Below, in pieces: positions 21,920 through 33,684 of a DNA stretch of 64,000 nucleotides. The notes under the pieces were generated by a model, which searched no databases, had not been told where the DNA came from, and saw only the letters and a list, made by a program, of their open reading frames with translations. A program made the position numbers and the translations under genes. Position 1 is the first letter of the stretch. Every line of letters begins with the position of its first letter. Origin of the DNA: Stenotrophomonas daejeonensis (GTDB taxonomy: Bacteria; Pseudomonadota; Gammaproteobacteria; Xanthomonadales; Xanthomonadaceae); NCBI RefSeq assembly GCF_001431505.1, contig NZ_LDJP01000006.1, positions 16,178 through 80,177 on the forward strand, read 5' to 3'.

Positions 21920-23287
21920 TCAGCCGCCTTCCAGCGCCTGCAGGTAGTCGCTGCGCCAGCGGTGGATATCGTGCTCCTGCAAATGCTGCATCATTGCCTG
22001 CCAGCGTTCGATGCGCTCGCCGCGCGGCATGTTCGCCGCGGTGGCGATGGCATCGGCGACGCCGTCCAGGTCGTGCGGGTTGACCAGCAGCGCCTGCTTC
22101 ATCTCGTCGGCGGCGCCGGCCAGCAGCGACAGCACCAGTACCCCGGGGTCGTCCGGGTCCTGCGAGGCCACGTATTCCTTGGCGACCAGGTTCATGCCGT
22201 CGCGCAACGGCGTGACCAGCCCCACCGCCGCCTCGCGGTAGAAGCCGGTGAGGGTGCGGTGCGCGTAGTTGCGGTTGACGTAGCGCAGCGGCGTCCAGTC
22301 GGCCTCGGCGTGGCTGCCGTTGATGTGCCCGGCCAGTTGCTCCAGCTCGTGGCGCAGGGCGCGGTACTCGGCCACGCTGCCGCGCGACACCGGCGCGATC
22401 TGCAGGAACGTCGTGCTGCCTTTTTCCTGCGGATGGCGGGTGAGGTAGCGCTGGAAACCGTGGAAGCGCTCGGGCAGGCCCTTGGAGTAGTCCAGCCGGT
22501 CCACGCCGATCACCAGCTTGCGGTGTTCCAGGCTTTGCCGCAGCGCGCGCACCGCGCTGTTGCCGGCGGCCGCGCGCGCCTGGCGGGCGATGTGCCCGGT
22601 GTCGATGCCGATCGGGTAGGCCGAGGTGCGCACGCGCCGGCCGTCCGGGGATTCGATCCAGTCCTCGTCGATGATCCGGCCGCCGCCGAACAGGCGTACC
22701 CATGACTGGAAACGGGCGGCATCGCGCCGGGTCTGGAAACCCAGCAGGTCGCAGGCGTACAGCGTGGAGAACAACGAGCGGTGCTCGGGCAATGCCTGCA
22801 CCAGGTCGGCCGAGGGCACCGGTACGTGCAGGAAGAAGCCGATGCGGCAGCCGATGCCGCGCTCGCGCAGCAGCGCCGCCAGCGGGATCAGGTGGTAGTC
22901 GTGGATCCACAGCGTGTCGTCCTCGCGCAGCAGCGGCGCAAGCTTGTCGGCGAACAGCGTGTTGATCTTCCAGTAGGTCTCGCGCTTGCGCCGGTCGTAA
23001 TCGACCAGGTCGAGGCGGAAGTGCAGCAGCGGCCACAGCGTGCGGTTGGAGAAGCCGTTGTAGTAGCCGTCCAGGTCGGCCCTGGACAGGTCCAGCGTGG
23101 CGTAGTGGATGTTGCCGTCGGTCTGCTCGTGCAACGCGCCGCTGTCGCCGGCCACGCTGCGCCCGCTCCAGCCGAACCACAGCCCGCCGCGCTCCTGCAG
23201 CGCCGCCAGCAGGCCCACCGCCAGCCCGCCGGCGCGGTTCTCGCCGGGCAGGGCCACGCGGTTGGAGACCACCACCAGCCGGCTCAC
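21920..23287 (-). CDS. otsA: Trehalose-6-phosphate synthase OtsA
   Basis: 455-residue GT20 glycosyltransferase making trehalose-6-P from glucose-6-P and UDP-glucose. N-terminal [20 protein letters not shown], catalytic-site motifs [12 protein letters not shown], the nucleotide-sugar-binding [17 protein letters not shown] and the C-terminal [14 protein letters not shown] are all in place. The GTG start shares a GTGA overlap with the upstream GH15 gene; the open frame extends much further upstream, but only as a shadow of that gene. Third gene of the otsB-GH15-otsA operon. Confidence 0.95.
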   Translation of the reverse strand: MSRLVVVSNRVALPGENRAGGLAVGLLAALQERGGLWFGWSGRSVAGDSGALHEQTDGNIHYATLDLSRADLDGYYNGFSNRTLWPLLHFRLDLVDYDRRKRETYWKINTLFADKLAPLLREDDTLWIHDYHLIPLAALLRERGIGCRIGFFLHVPVPSADLVQALPEHRSLFSTLYACDLLGFQTRRDAARFQSWVRLFGGGRIIDEDWIESPDGRRVRTSAYPIGIDTGHIARQARAAAGNSAVRALRQSLEHRKLVIGVDRLDYSKGLPERFHGFQRYLTRHPQEKGSTTFLQIAPVSRGSVAEYRALRHELEQLAGHINGSHAEADWTPLRYVNRNYAHRTLTGFYREAAVGLVTPLRDGMNLVAKEYVASQDPDDPGVLVLSLLAGAADEMKQALLVNPHDLDGVADAIATAANMPRGERIERWQAMMQHLQEHDIHRWRSDYLQALEGG

Positions 23288-25065
23288 GACGCCTCCTGCC
23301 AGCTGCGCGACAGCCGCATAGCCGCGGTGATCAGGCCCACGTGCGAATAGGTCTGCGGGAAGTTGCCCCACATCTGGCCGTCGTCGAAGGCCAGGTCCTC
23401 GGACAGCAGGCCGAGTGGGTTGCGCCGCGCCAGCACGCTTTCGAACAATGCGCGCGCCTCGTCGAGGCGGCCGATCGCGGCCAGCGCGTCGATGTACCAG
23501 AAGGTGCAGATGGTGAAGCTGGTCTCCGGCGCGCCGAAGTCGTCCGGGGCGATGTAGCGGAACAGCGCGTCGCCGTGCCGCAGCCCGTTGCCGATGGCTT
23601 CGACGGTGGCGACGTAGCGCGGGTCGGTCGCCTCGACCAGGCCGATGTCGGCCAGCAGCAGCAACGAGGCGTCCAGGTGGCTGCCGTCGAAGGTGTCGGT
23701 GAAGTGGCCCAGCTGCGCGTTCCAGCCGCGCGCCAGTACCCGCTGGCCGATGGCGTCGGCGCGCTCGCGCCACAGCGTGGCGCGTTCGGGCAGTTGCAGG
23801 CGGGTCGCGATCTTGGCCAGGCGGTCGCAGGCGGCCCAGCACATCGCCGCGGTGTAGGTGTGCACCGCGGTGCGGCCGCGGAATTCCCACAGGCCGGCGT
23901 CGGGCACGTCGTGCAGCGCCCAGGCGCGTTCGCCCAGCGGTTCCAGCCGGGCGAAGGTGTGGACGTCGCCGGGGTCCTTCAGGCGCTGGTCGAAGAACAA
24001 TTGGGTCGAGGCCAGCACCACCGAGCCGTAGACATCGTGCTGCTTCTGCAGCCAGGCCAGGTTGCCGCGCCGCACCGGGCCCATGCCGCGGTAGCCGGCC
24101 AGCGATTCGACCTCGTGCTCGTCCAGCTTTTCCTCCAGGCCGATGCCGTACAGCGGTTGCAGGCTGCCGTCGGTGCTGGCGAGGTTGAAGATGTAGCGCA
24201 GGAAATCCTCCATCGACTTGGTCGCGCCCAGCCGGTTCAGCGCGCGCACCACGAAGGCGGCGTCGCGCAGCCAGCAGTAACGATAGTCCCAGTTGCGCGC
24301 GCTGCCCGGCGCCTCGGGGATGGAGGTGGTCATCGCCGCGATGATCGCGCCGCTGTCCTCGTACTGGCACAGTTTCAGGGTGATGGCGCTGCGGATCACC
24401 GCGTCCTGCCATTCCAGCGGGATCGACAGGTAGCGCACCCACTCGCGCCAGTAGTCCTCGGTGCGCTGCTGCGCTTCCTGCGCATAGTCGGCGAGGGACC
24501 GATGGAGCGTTTCGTCCACCCCCAGTACCAGTTCCATCGGGTGCGCCAGCACGAACGGCAGGGCATCGCGGACGAAGCGCACCGGCACGTCGGTGGTCAG
24601 GCGCAGGGTGAAACCCGGCAGCAGCCAGCGCATGTGGTTGCTGCCCCAGGTGGTTTCGGGAATGCGCGCGCCCCAGTCGGCCAGTGGCCGCACCCGCACG
24701 CGGATGCGCGGGCTGCCGGCCAGCGGGCGGATGCGGCGGATGATGCTGGGCGGGCGATAGAAGCGGCCGTCGTGGCGCCAGCGCGGGGCGAAGTCGATCA
24801 CCTCCACCTGCCCGCCGTGCGCGTCGTGCAGCACCGTGCGCAGCACCGCGGTATTGGTCAGGTAGTGCTGCTCGCTGCCGGCGAAGTCCTCCAGCTCGAT
24901 GCCGAAATCGCCGCCTTCGTGCGCGCGCGGCGACAGCAGCGCGCAGAAGGCGGGGTCGCCGTCGAAGGCGGGCAGGCAGCTCCACACCACGCGCGCCTGC
25001 TTGTCGACCAATGCGCCGAAGCTGCCATTGCCGATGACGCCGAGGTCGAGGTCGGATTGATGCAT
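23284..25065 (-). CDS. Glycoside hydrolase family 15 protein (glucoamylase/trehalase-like)
   Basis: 593 residues. N-terminal beta-sandwich domain (about 1-210, GVIGNGSFGALVDKQARVVW), then the (alpha/alpha)6 barrel with the GH15 signature NWDYRYCWLRDAAF and the acid-containing segment GYRGMGPVRRGNLAWL. The C-terminal block MWGNFPQTYSHVGLI is also typical. Actinobacterial relatives include GH15 trehalases, and its place between otsB and otsA argues for trehalose or a related alpha-glucan as substrate. No signal peptide, so cytoplasmic. The ATG at 25065 has a strong SD (GGAGAAGG); an upstream ATG adds 16 residues without support. Confidence 0.9.
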   Translation of the reverse strand: MHQSDLDLGVIGNGSFGALVDKQARVVWSCLPAFDGDPAFCALLSPRAHEGGDFGIELEDFAGSEQHYLTNTAVLRTVLHDAHGGQVEVIDFAPRWRHDGRFYRPPSIIRRIRPLAGSPRIRVRVRPLADWGARIPETTWGSNHMRWLLPGFTLRLTTDVPVRFVRDALPFVLAHPMELVLGVDETLHRSLADYAQEAQQRTEDYWREWVRYLSIPLEWQDAVIRSAITLKLCQYEDSGAIIAAMTTSIPEAPGSARNWDYRYCWLRDAAFVVRALNRLGATKSMEDFLRYIFNLASTDGSLQPLYGIGLEEKLDEHEVESLAGYRGMGPVRRGNLAWLQKQHDVYGSVVLASTQLFFDQRLKDPGDVHTFARLEPLGERAWALHDVPDAGLWEFRGRTAVHTYTAAMCWAACDRLAKIATRLQLPERATLWRERADAIGQRVLARGWNAQLGHFTDTFDGSHLDASLLLLADIGLVEATDPRYVATVEAIGNGLRHGDALFRYIAPDDFGAPETSFTICTFWYIDALAAIGRLDEARALFESVLARRNPLGLLSEDLAFDDGQMWGNFPQTYSHVGLITAAMRLSRSWQEAS

Positions 25066-25122
25066 CGTTGCCTTCTCCTGCCGGCCATCCGGCTGCTTTC
25101 CGTTCCGTGACATGGCGCGCCC

Positions 25123-25869
25123 TCAGCGGGTGCCGGCGCGCAGCCACCCATGCACCGCGGCCACGTCGGGCAGGGCGTGGCGCGCATGGCTGCCGGCACG
25201 GGTGCCGACCAGCACGCCATACCCGCCCAGCCGTGCGGCCGCGGTGAAACCGTCCTCGTCGGTGAGGTCGTCGCCGATGAAGCACGGGCGGCGGCCGGCG
25301 AAGGGCGCCTCGCGCATCAGCGCGGCGACCGCCGTGCCCTTGTCGTGGCCGGCCGCGACCAGTTCGACGACGTGGTTGCCCGGCTGCAGGCGCACGCCCG
25401 GCAGCAGCGGCAGTTGCGCATGGGCGAAGGCCGCCACCGCGGCGGCGGCGGCCGGCGCCTTGCGCCAGTGCAGCGCCAGTGCAGCGCCCTTGGCCTCGAC
25501 CAGCACGCCGGGATGGGCATGGGCGAAATGCATCGCGCGCAGGTGCAGCTCGTGCAGCCACGGCGCGGTGGTTTCGGCCTCGATGACGTCGCCACCGGTG
25601 GTCCGCAGCTGCGCGCCGTGCAGGCCGGCGGCCGGCAGCCGCAGCGGTGCGAACAGCCGGTCCACCTGCACCAGGGGGCGGCCGCTGACCAGCGCGAGGG
25701 CGCCTCCCAGCCGTTGCGAAAGCCGGGCGAGCAGGTCGGGCAGGCCGTCGGCGAGCATTACCCGTTCGGGGTGGTCGGCGAAGGCGACCAGGGTGCCGTC
25801 GACATCGAGGAAAAGCGCATCGTTGTCCGCCAGCGCCGGGGGCGGCGGACGCCGTGGTTCTTCTGACAT
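25123..25869 (-). CDS. otsB: Trehalose-6-phosphate phosphatase OtsB
   Basis: 248-residue HAD phosphatase releasing trehalose. Nucleophile motif ALFLDVDGTLVAFADHP (Asp22, Asp24), motif II LALVSGRP, and motif IV CFIGDDLTDEDGF are intact. It heads the three-gene trehalose operon, 57 nt upstream of the GH15 gene. The ATG at 25869 (MSEEPRR) is preferred; an ATG six codons earlier is possible. Trehalose serves as an osmo- and desiccation protectant in relatives, consistent with a synthesis operon that also carries a possible hydrolase. Confidence 0.94.
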   Translation of the reverse strand: MSEEPRRPPPPALADNDALFLDVDGTLVAFADHPERVMLADGLPDLLARLSQRLGGALALVSGRPLVQVDRLFAPLRLPAAGLHGAQLRTTGGDVIEAETTAPWLHELHLRAMHFAHAHPGVLVEAKGAALALHWRKAPAAAAAVAAFAHAQLPLLPGVRLQPGNHVVELVAAGHDKGTAVAALMREAPFAGRRPCFIGDDLTDEDGFTAAARLGGYGVLVGTRAGSHARHALPDVAAVHGWLRAGTR

Positions 25870-25973
25870 GCAGCCACTATGCCGCATCGGTTGTTAGCAG
25901 AAGGTCATGCGCGGGGAACCGATCATGATCTTGCCTGTCATACGAGGATGTTCGCGATGCGAGGTGGTTCCCG

Positions 25974-26801
25974 ATGAAGGACAGGAAGGCGGTGTGGCCG
26001 TGGGTCGTGGCGGGCGTGGCGGTGGTGGGAGGCGCGGGCTGGTGGCTGTTCCGCGACAACCTGTCGCCGGCGCCGGGCGCGTCGCCGTTCGCCGCGCAGG
26101 CGCCGGCCGGCGAAAGCCGGATCGAGCCACCGGCCGCGGCGCCGGAGGCGCAACCGGCACAGATCCCGCAGCACCCGCTGGAGCGCGACGACTCGGCCGA
26201 TGCCGGGCTGCCGGCGCTGGGCGACAGCGACGCGACGGCGCAGCAGGCGCTGGCGTCGCTGTTCGCCAGCGATGTGCTGGCGCTGCTGCGGCAGGACCAC
26301 CTGGTCCAGCGGCTGGTCATGCACATCGACAACCTCACCCAGCCGGCCATGCCGTCCAATGCGCTGGCGGCGCGGCCGCTGCCCGGCAGCCTGCAGGTCG
26401 AAGGCGATGCCGCGTCCGGCGGCGTCCGCATCGCCGCGGCCAACGCCGCGCGCTACGCGCCGTGGGTGAAGGCGTTCACCGCCGTCGACGCCGATGCGCT
26501 GGTGGCGGCCTACCTGCGGCTGTATCCGCTGGTGCAGGAGGCATGGCGCGAAGCGGGGCACCCCGATGGCCATTTCAACGACCGCCTGGTCGCGGTGATC
26601 GACCACCTGCTGCAGGCGCCGGAACCGGCCCGGCCGTTGGAAGTGGAACTGGACGAACGCGGCAGGTACCGTTTCGTCGATCCGGGCCTGCAGTCGCGTT
26701 CGGTGGGGCAGAAGCTGCTGTTGCGGCTGGACGCGGAGCAGTCCCGCGCGGTCCGGCAGCAGCTGCGCGCGATCCGCGCGGCGGTGACGCGCGGCGGCTG
26801 A
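25974..26801 (+). CDS. DUF3014 membrane-anchored protein
   Basis: 275 residues. One N-terminal transmembrane helix (about 8-25, VWPWVVAGVAVVGGAGWWLF), a Pro/Ala-rich linker (30-75), then a soluble domain with QQALASLFASDVLALLRQDHLVQR, FTAVDADALVAAYLRLYPLVQEA and VAVIDHLLQAPE that fits the DUF3014 family. Expected to face the periplasm. Function unknown. It stands alone between the divergent otsB and the downstream clpB, which has its own heat-shock promoter. Confidence 0.8.
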   Translation: MKDRKAVWPWVVAGVAVVGGAGWWLFRDNLSPAPGASPFAAQAPAGESRIEPPAAAPEAQPAQIPQHPLERDDSADAGLPALGDSDATAQQALASLFASDVLALLRQDHLVQRLVMHIDNLTQPAMPSNALAARPLPGSLQVEGDAASGGVRIAAANAARYAPWVKAFTAVDADALVAAYLRLYPLVQEAWREAGHPDGHFNDRLVAVIDHLLQAPEPARPLEVELDERGRYRFVDPGLQSRSVGQKLLLRLDAEQSRAVRQQLRAIRAAVTRGG

Positions 26802-26820
26802 ACGGGCACCGCCGGGTGGG

Positions 26821-26848
26821 CTTGAATCACGTCGCCGCAACCGCATCT
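26821..26848 (+). promoter_or_regulatory. Sigma-32 (RpoH) heat-shock promoter of clpB
   Basis: CTTGAAT (26821-26827), 13-nt spacer, CCGCATCT (26841-26848). This fits the E. coli RpoH consensus CTTGAAA-N11-16-CCCCATnT with two mismatches, 47 nt upstream of the clpB start. Confidence 0.75.
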
Positions 26849-26895
26849 GAACGAGTATCGCCGGCAGCGCCGGCCCCTGATCCGGGATGACCACC

Positions 26896-29481
<2,586 letters not shown>

Positions 29482-29489
29482 CCAGGCGG

Positions 29490-29525
29490 GCGCGGGGCGC
29501 GGGCATGGGTTGAAGTGCCCCGCGC
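29490..29525 (+). terminator. Probable clpB terminator hairpin
   Basis: GCGCGGGGC (29490-29498) pairs with GCCCCGCGC (29517-29525) across an 18-nt loop, 9 nt after the clpB stop. There is only a short T run afterwards, so intrinsic termination is uncertain. Confidence 0.45.
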
Positions 29526-29680
29526 CGCGCTTTCCGGCCTCCCCCGGAGCGGGCAACGGACTGCCCAAAATAACGGATCCCGGCGCGGTTTTGGTTTCCG
29601 GCGATACGAAACGCCGGATGCGGTTTTGTGTCAGCATGGCCCTGCCGCCGGAGACGTTTCCCGGTGGAGGTATCGGGGGG

Positions 29681-31960
29681 ATGCCAATGCATCACTGGGC
29701 CACGACGCGGGGTGGAAGGATTCTGCTGTTGGGCAGTGTCTGCCTGCTGTTGCAGCAGGTGGCGGTTCCCTATCGGCTGGAACTGTGGAGCCATGCCGCA
29801 CCGGCGTCGCTGGTGCACCTGCACGTCGGCCTGCTGCTGGCCATCGCCATGCTCGACCGCGACCGCTGGGTGATGCCCGGCTGCTATGCGCTGATCATGC
29901 TGGGCTGGCTGGCGCGCGCATTGCACCTGGGGTACACGCCCGCGGAGCTGGGGGTGGGCTCGCTGGTTTCCGTGGTCGGCTGCGCATGGACGTACTGGTG
30001 CGCGCGGGTGGGCCTGAAACGGCCGGCGGCGCCGGGGCGCGAGCCGCTGTCGCAGGGCGACCTGCTCCGTTTCGCGCTGTTCGGCCTGCTGGTCTTCCCG
30101 CTGGGGCAGGCGCTGCTGGGCCTGCTGTACGGCCTGCCGTTCGGTACGGCCAGCCAGGTCAGCGGCCTGATCGAAACCCTGTTCGCCAAGTATTTCGGCG
30201 TGCTGGTGGTCACCTTGCCGGCGGTGGTGGCGTGGACCGAGCGGCGCCGGCCGGCGCTGGCCGGCCGCAACGGCCAGTGGGGGCTGCTGTTCCTGCTGGT
30301 GCTGGGCGGCGTGCTGAGCGTGGGCCTGAGCCGGGTGGTGCGCATCGACCTGAGCGGCACGCCCACCGGCGGCGCGGTGCTGACCGACTACCGCATCGCC
30401 GTGCTGGCGGTGCTGACCTGGTGCATGCTGCACATGCGGCTGGCGTTCGCGATGCCGCTGCTGGCGGCCACGCTGCTGTTGATGGTGGGCAACTTGGGGG
30501 GCGCGGCGATGCTCACCCGCACGCCGGTGGGCTTCCTCAACCTCGTGCACCTTGCGCTGGAAATGGGCATCGTGCTGATGGCGATGATGTACTACCTGCT
30601 GGCCAGCCGCGACCGCGAGGACATGGCGCGGCGGCTGGACGAGCAGGCCCGGCGCGATTCGTTGACCGGCCTGCCCAACCTGCGCGCGTTGCGGCGGCAG
30701 GCCGGGCAGCGGCCGGAGGCATGCGGGCTGGCCTGCCTGCTGCTGGACCAGGCCGACACGCTGACGGTGGGCTACGGCCTGGGTGCGCAGACCCGGGTGA
30801 TGACCGAGGTGGCCGCACGGTTGGAAGCCCACGACGTGCAGTCCTGCTACCTGGGCAGCGGGCAGTTCGCATTGCTGGCCGAATGCGGCGGCAGGATCGA
30901 TTGGGGCGCGCTGCTGCGCGACATCGAACAGCCCGGCTTCCTCGTGGAGGGGCAGAACGTGCGCCTGTTGCCGTACCTGGGCGTGGCGCGCTTCGGCGGC
31001 GACACCGGGCTGGACCTGGACGCCGCGCTGATGCTGGCCTCCAGCCTCGCGTTCGAGGCGCGCGCCAGCAACGAGGTCGAGCCATTGTTCGCCAACGCCG
31101 AGCGCGCCACCCTGCAACAGGCACAGGCGCGCCTGCACGGGGCCAGCGCGGCCCTGGCCCACCTGCGCCGCCCCGACGGGCTGGTGCTGTTCTTCCAGCC
31201 GGTGCTGCCGTTGGGCGAGTTGCGGCTGGGTGGGCGCATCGTCGGCGAAGTGCTGTGCCGCCTGCGCGACGAGCAAGGCGAACTGCTGCGGCCGGACCGG
31301 TTCCTGCCGGCGGTCGAGGCCGCGCGGCGCGGGCCGGAGCTGGATCTGGCGGTGGTGGCCGAGCTGTTCGCGCAACTGCGGCGGTCGCCGGAGCTGGTGG
31401 CGGCCTGCGGCCGCATTTCGGTGAACCTGACCGGGCAGAGCCTGGCCTCGGAGAGCTTCCGCGTGCGCCTGCTGGAACTGCTGGAGCAGGCGCCGCTGCG
31501 GTTGTCGCGGCTGTGCTTCGAGATCACCGAGACGGTGGCCATCTTCACCGCCGAGCAGGCCAGCCTGCTGCTGGACGAACTGCGCGTGCGCGGCTGCCGC
31601 ATCGCCATCGACGACTTCGGCGTGGGCATGCAGAGCTTCGCCCGGCTCAAGGAGCTGCCGGTGGACATCATCAAGATCGACGGCTCGTTCGTGCGCAACC
31701 TCACCCGCGACCCGCGCGACTACGCGATGGTGCAGGCCTCGGTGGCGGTGGCGCGCGCCTGCGGCGCCGAGGTGGTGGCCGAATACGTCGAGGACGAGGA
31801 CACCGCCGCCTGCCTGCGCAAGCTCGGCGTGCACTGGGGGCAGGGCTACCTGTATGCCCGGCCGATGCCGCTGCGGGAAGGGTTGTGCTGGACCTGCGCG
31901 CAGGCCGATGGCGCCATCAGGGAAGACGCGGAGCCGCAGCCGCAGATGAACCTGCTCTGA
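29681..31960 (+). CDS. Membrane GGDEF/EAL protein, probable c-di-GMP phosphodiesterase with degenerate GGDEF
   Basis: 759 residues. About eight transmembrane segments fill residues 10-300 (MASE-like sensor region). A GGDEF-like domain follows (RRDSLTGLPNLRALRRQ), but its active-site loop reads GSGQF in place of GG(D/E)EF, so cyclase activity is unlikely. The EAL domain (about 500-745) keeps catalytic positions: GEVLCRLRDE (EVL for EAL), NLTGQSL, FEITET, IAIDDFGVGMQSF, IIKIDGSF, AEYVEDED and the closing WGQGYLYARPMP. I infer an active phosphodiesterase tuned by its GGDEF half. ATG chosen behind a GGGGGG SD; upstream extension would add 57 atypical residues. Confidence 0.85.
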   Translation: MPMHHWATTRGGRILLLGSVCLLLQQVAVPYRLELWSHAAPASLVHLHVGLLLAIAMLDRDRWVMPGCYALIMLGWLARALHLGYTPAELGVGSLVSVVGCAWTYWCARVGLKRPAAPGREPLSQGDLLRFALFGLLVFPLGQALLGLLYGLPFGTASQVSGLIETLFAKYFGVLVVTLPAVVAWTERRRPALAGRNGQWGLLFLLVLGGVLSVGLSRVVRIDLSGTPTGGAVLTDYRIAVLAVLTWCMLHMRLAFAMPLLAATLLLMVGNLGGAAMLTRTPVGFLNLVHLALEMGIVLMAMMYYLLASRDREDMARRLDEQARRDSLTGLPNLRALRRQAGQRPEACGLACLLLDQADTLTVGYGLGAQTRVMTEVAARLEAHDVQSCYLGSGQFALLAECGGRIDWGALLRDIEQPGFLVEGQNVRLLPYLGVARFGGDTGLDLDAALMLASSLAFEARASNEVEPLFANAERATLQQAQARLHGASAALAHLRRPDGLVLFFQPVLPLGELRLGGRIVGEVLCRLRDEQGELLRPDRFLPAVEAARRGPELDLAVVAELFAQLRRSPELVAACGRISVNLTGQSLASESFRVRLLELLEQAPLRLSRLCFEITETVAIFTAEQASLLLDELRVRGCRIAIDDFGVGMQSFARLKELPVDIIKIDGSFVRNLTRDPRDYAMVQASVAVARACGAEVVAEYVEDEDTAACLRKLGVHWGQGYLYARPMPLREGLCWTCAQADGAIREDAEPQPQMNLL

Positions 31961-32003
31961 GAAGGCGCCGCCACCGGTGGCGGGGGCGACGCTTCCGTCC
32001 GCA

Positions 32004-32654
32004 TCACCAGGCGATGGTGAAGCGCTGGCGCACGTGGCGCGGCTGTTCCAGTTCGTCGGCCACGGCCACCGCCAGGTCGGCCGGGCTGATCGTGCCCGGG
32101 CCGTCGGCGGCCATCAGCGGGGTGTCGGTGCCGCTGCGGTAGCGGCCGGTGCGCTCGATGGGGCCGCCGGCATGGAAGGCGACGGGCGGGCTGAGGAAGG
32201 TCCAGGCCAGCGCCGTTTCCTGCCGCAGTTCGTCCAGCGCATCGCGCGCGGCGCGGGCGCCTTCGCGGTAGTCGGCGGGAAAGTCCGGGGCATCCACCAA
32301 CTGCGTGCCATCGGCGGCCAGCAGGCTGCCGGCGCCGCCGACCACGAGGTAGCGCTTCACGCCGGCGGCGGTGGTGCCGGCGACGATGGCGCGCGAGCCG
32401 CGCATGAAGTCGCGGTACAGGTCCGGGTTGTTCCAGCCGGCGTTGTAGGCACTGACCACCGCGTCGCTGCCGGCCACCGCCGCCTGCACCTGCGCGGCGT
32501 CCTGCACGTCGGCGCGGACCACGCGCAGGCGTTCGCGCGCGGCGAGTTTCTCCGGGTGGCGGGCCAGCGAGGTGACCTCGTGGCCGCGGGCCAGCAGTTC
32601 TTCGAGCAGGGCGCGGCCGACGAAGCCGGTGGCGCCGATCAGGGCGATTTTCAT
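32004..32654 (-). CDS. NAD(P)-binding oxidoreductase/epimerase-like protein (atypical SDR, NmrA-like)
   Basis: 216-residue Rossmann protein. N-terminal dinucleotide motif IALIGATGFVGRALLEELLA (G-x-x-G-x-x-G, residues 7-13), then SLARHPEKL as cofactor-specificity region and RVVRADVQDAAQVQAAVAG. YLVVGGAGSLL and SPPVAFHAGG follow the pattern of the YwnB/NmrA-like atypical SDRs. The classical YxxxK pair is not evident, so catalysis is uncertain. It is divergent from the LysR gene (124-bp gap), which is the expected layout for a regulator and its target. Confidence 0.85.
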   Translation of the reverse strand: MKIALIGATGFVGRALLEELLARGHEVTSLARHPEKLAARERLRVVRADVQDAAQVQAAVAGSDAVVSAYNAGWNNPDLYRDFMRGSRAIVAGTTAAGVKRYLVVGGAGSLLAADGTQLVDAPDFPADYREGARAARDALDELRQETALAWTFLSPPVAFHAGGPIERTGRYRSGTDTPLMAADGPGTISPADLAVAVADELEQPRHVRQRFTIAW

Positions 32655-32778
32655 GGGGAGTCCTCAAGCGGGATGGGAGGGCGCCAGTGTCCCCCCGTGG
32701 CCGTGGCGGCGGCAGTCCGCGGGCGCCACAATCACCTTGAAGCTGCGCTTCACGACGCGGCGCCGACGGGAGAGGGTG

Positions 32779-33684
32779 ATGGAGAATTTCAGGCGCATGG
32801 CGCTGTTCGCGCAGGTGGTCCAGCACGGCTCGATGAGCGCGGCGGCGCGCGCGCTGGGCATGAGTACCTCGGCGGTCAGCCAGCAGTTGCGCACATTGGA
32901 GCGCGAGGCCGGGGTGGCGCTGCTGCACCGTTCCACCCGGCGGCTGGCGCTGACCGACGTGGGCAGCCGCTATTACACGGCCTGCGTGCGGCTGCTGGAT
33001 GCGGCCGGCGAGGCCGAGGCCGAGCTTTCCGCCGCGCGCCATGCACCCAGCGGCGAGCTGCGCCTGTCCGCGCCGCTGGGCATGGCCGACCACATCGGCC
33101 CGGCGCTGGGCGGCTGGCTGCGCGACAACCCGCAATTGCGCCTGTACCTGCATTTCGAGGATGGCTGGACCGACCTGGTGCAGGCCCGCATCGACCTGGC
33201 GCTGCGTTTCGGCCGGCTGCCGGACAGCGACTGGATGGCGCAGCGACTGGGCGTCCTGCAGCGCTGGCCCTGCGCCGCGCCGGAGTGGCTGCAGCGGCAT
33301 GGCGCGCCGTCCGATCCGCTGCAGGTGCCGGCCAGCGACTGGCTGGGGCTGGCGCAGGTGCCGGGGCTGGCGTGGCGGCATCGGGTGTCCGGACAGGAAC
33401 GGCAGGTGCCGGCGCACCCGCGCATCGTCAGCCACAACCAGCCGGCGGTGCGCCAGCTGTGCGAGTCGGGACTGGGCGTGGCGGTGCTGACCTGCCTGGA
33501 CGTGATACCGCTGCTGGCCGACGGCCGGCTGGTGCGGCTGCTGCCCGAGTGGGCTCTCCCGCCGCTGCCGGTATGGGCGGTGACGCCGCACCGGCAGACC
33601 CAGCCGGCCAAGGTCCGCCAGGCAATCGAGCTGCTCGGCGACCACCTGGCGCAGATGCCCGACGCTGCCGACACCTGCGGCTGA
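32779..33684 (+). CDS. LysR-family transcriptional regulator
   Basis: 301 residues. N-terminal winged HTH: FRRMALFAQVVQHGSMSAAA, then RALGMSTSAVSQQLRTLERE. The substrate-binding domain (about 90-290) is of the subgroup with SGELRLSAPLGMADHIGPAL and DLALRFGRLPDSDWMAQRLG, common in regulators of divergent oxidoreductases. An AGAGGGTG SD is just upstream of the ATG at 32779. The divergent SDR gene is the obvious candidate target. The inducer is unknown. Confidence 0.9.
   Translation: MENFRRMALFAQVVQHGSMSAAARALGMSTSAVSQQLRTLEREAGVALLHRSTRRLALTDVGSRYYTACVRLLDAAGEAEAELSAARHAPSGELRLSAPLGMADHIGPALGGWLRDNPQLRLYLHFEDGWTDLVQARIDLALRFGRLPDSDWMAQRLGVLQRWPCAAPEWLQRHGAPSDPLQVPASDWLGLAQVPGLAWRHRVSGQERQVPAHPRIVSHNQPAVRQLCESGLGVAVLTCLDVIPLLADGRLVRLLPEWALPPLPVWAVTPHRQTQPAKVRQAIELLGDHLAQMPDAADTCG

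Noticed and set aside
21920..25561. Single 1213-codon frame on the minus strand suggesting an OtsA fusion
   Set aside because: Only the last 455 codons are OtsA; the upstream part is out of frame with the GH15 and otsB genes and reads as Arg/Ala/Gly-rich nonsense. The GTG coupled to the GH15 stop is the true start.
29681..31960. Active diguanylate cyclase
   Set aside because: The signature loop is GSGQF, lacking the acidic residues required for catalysis.
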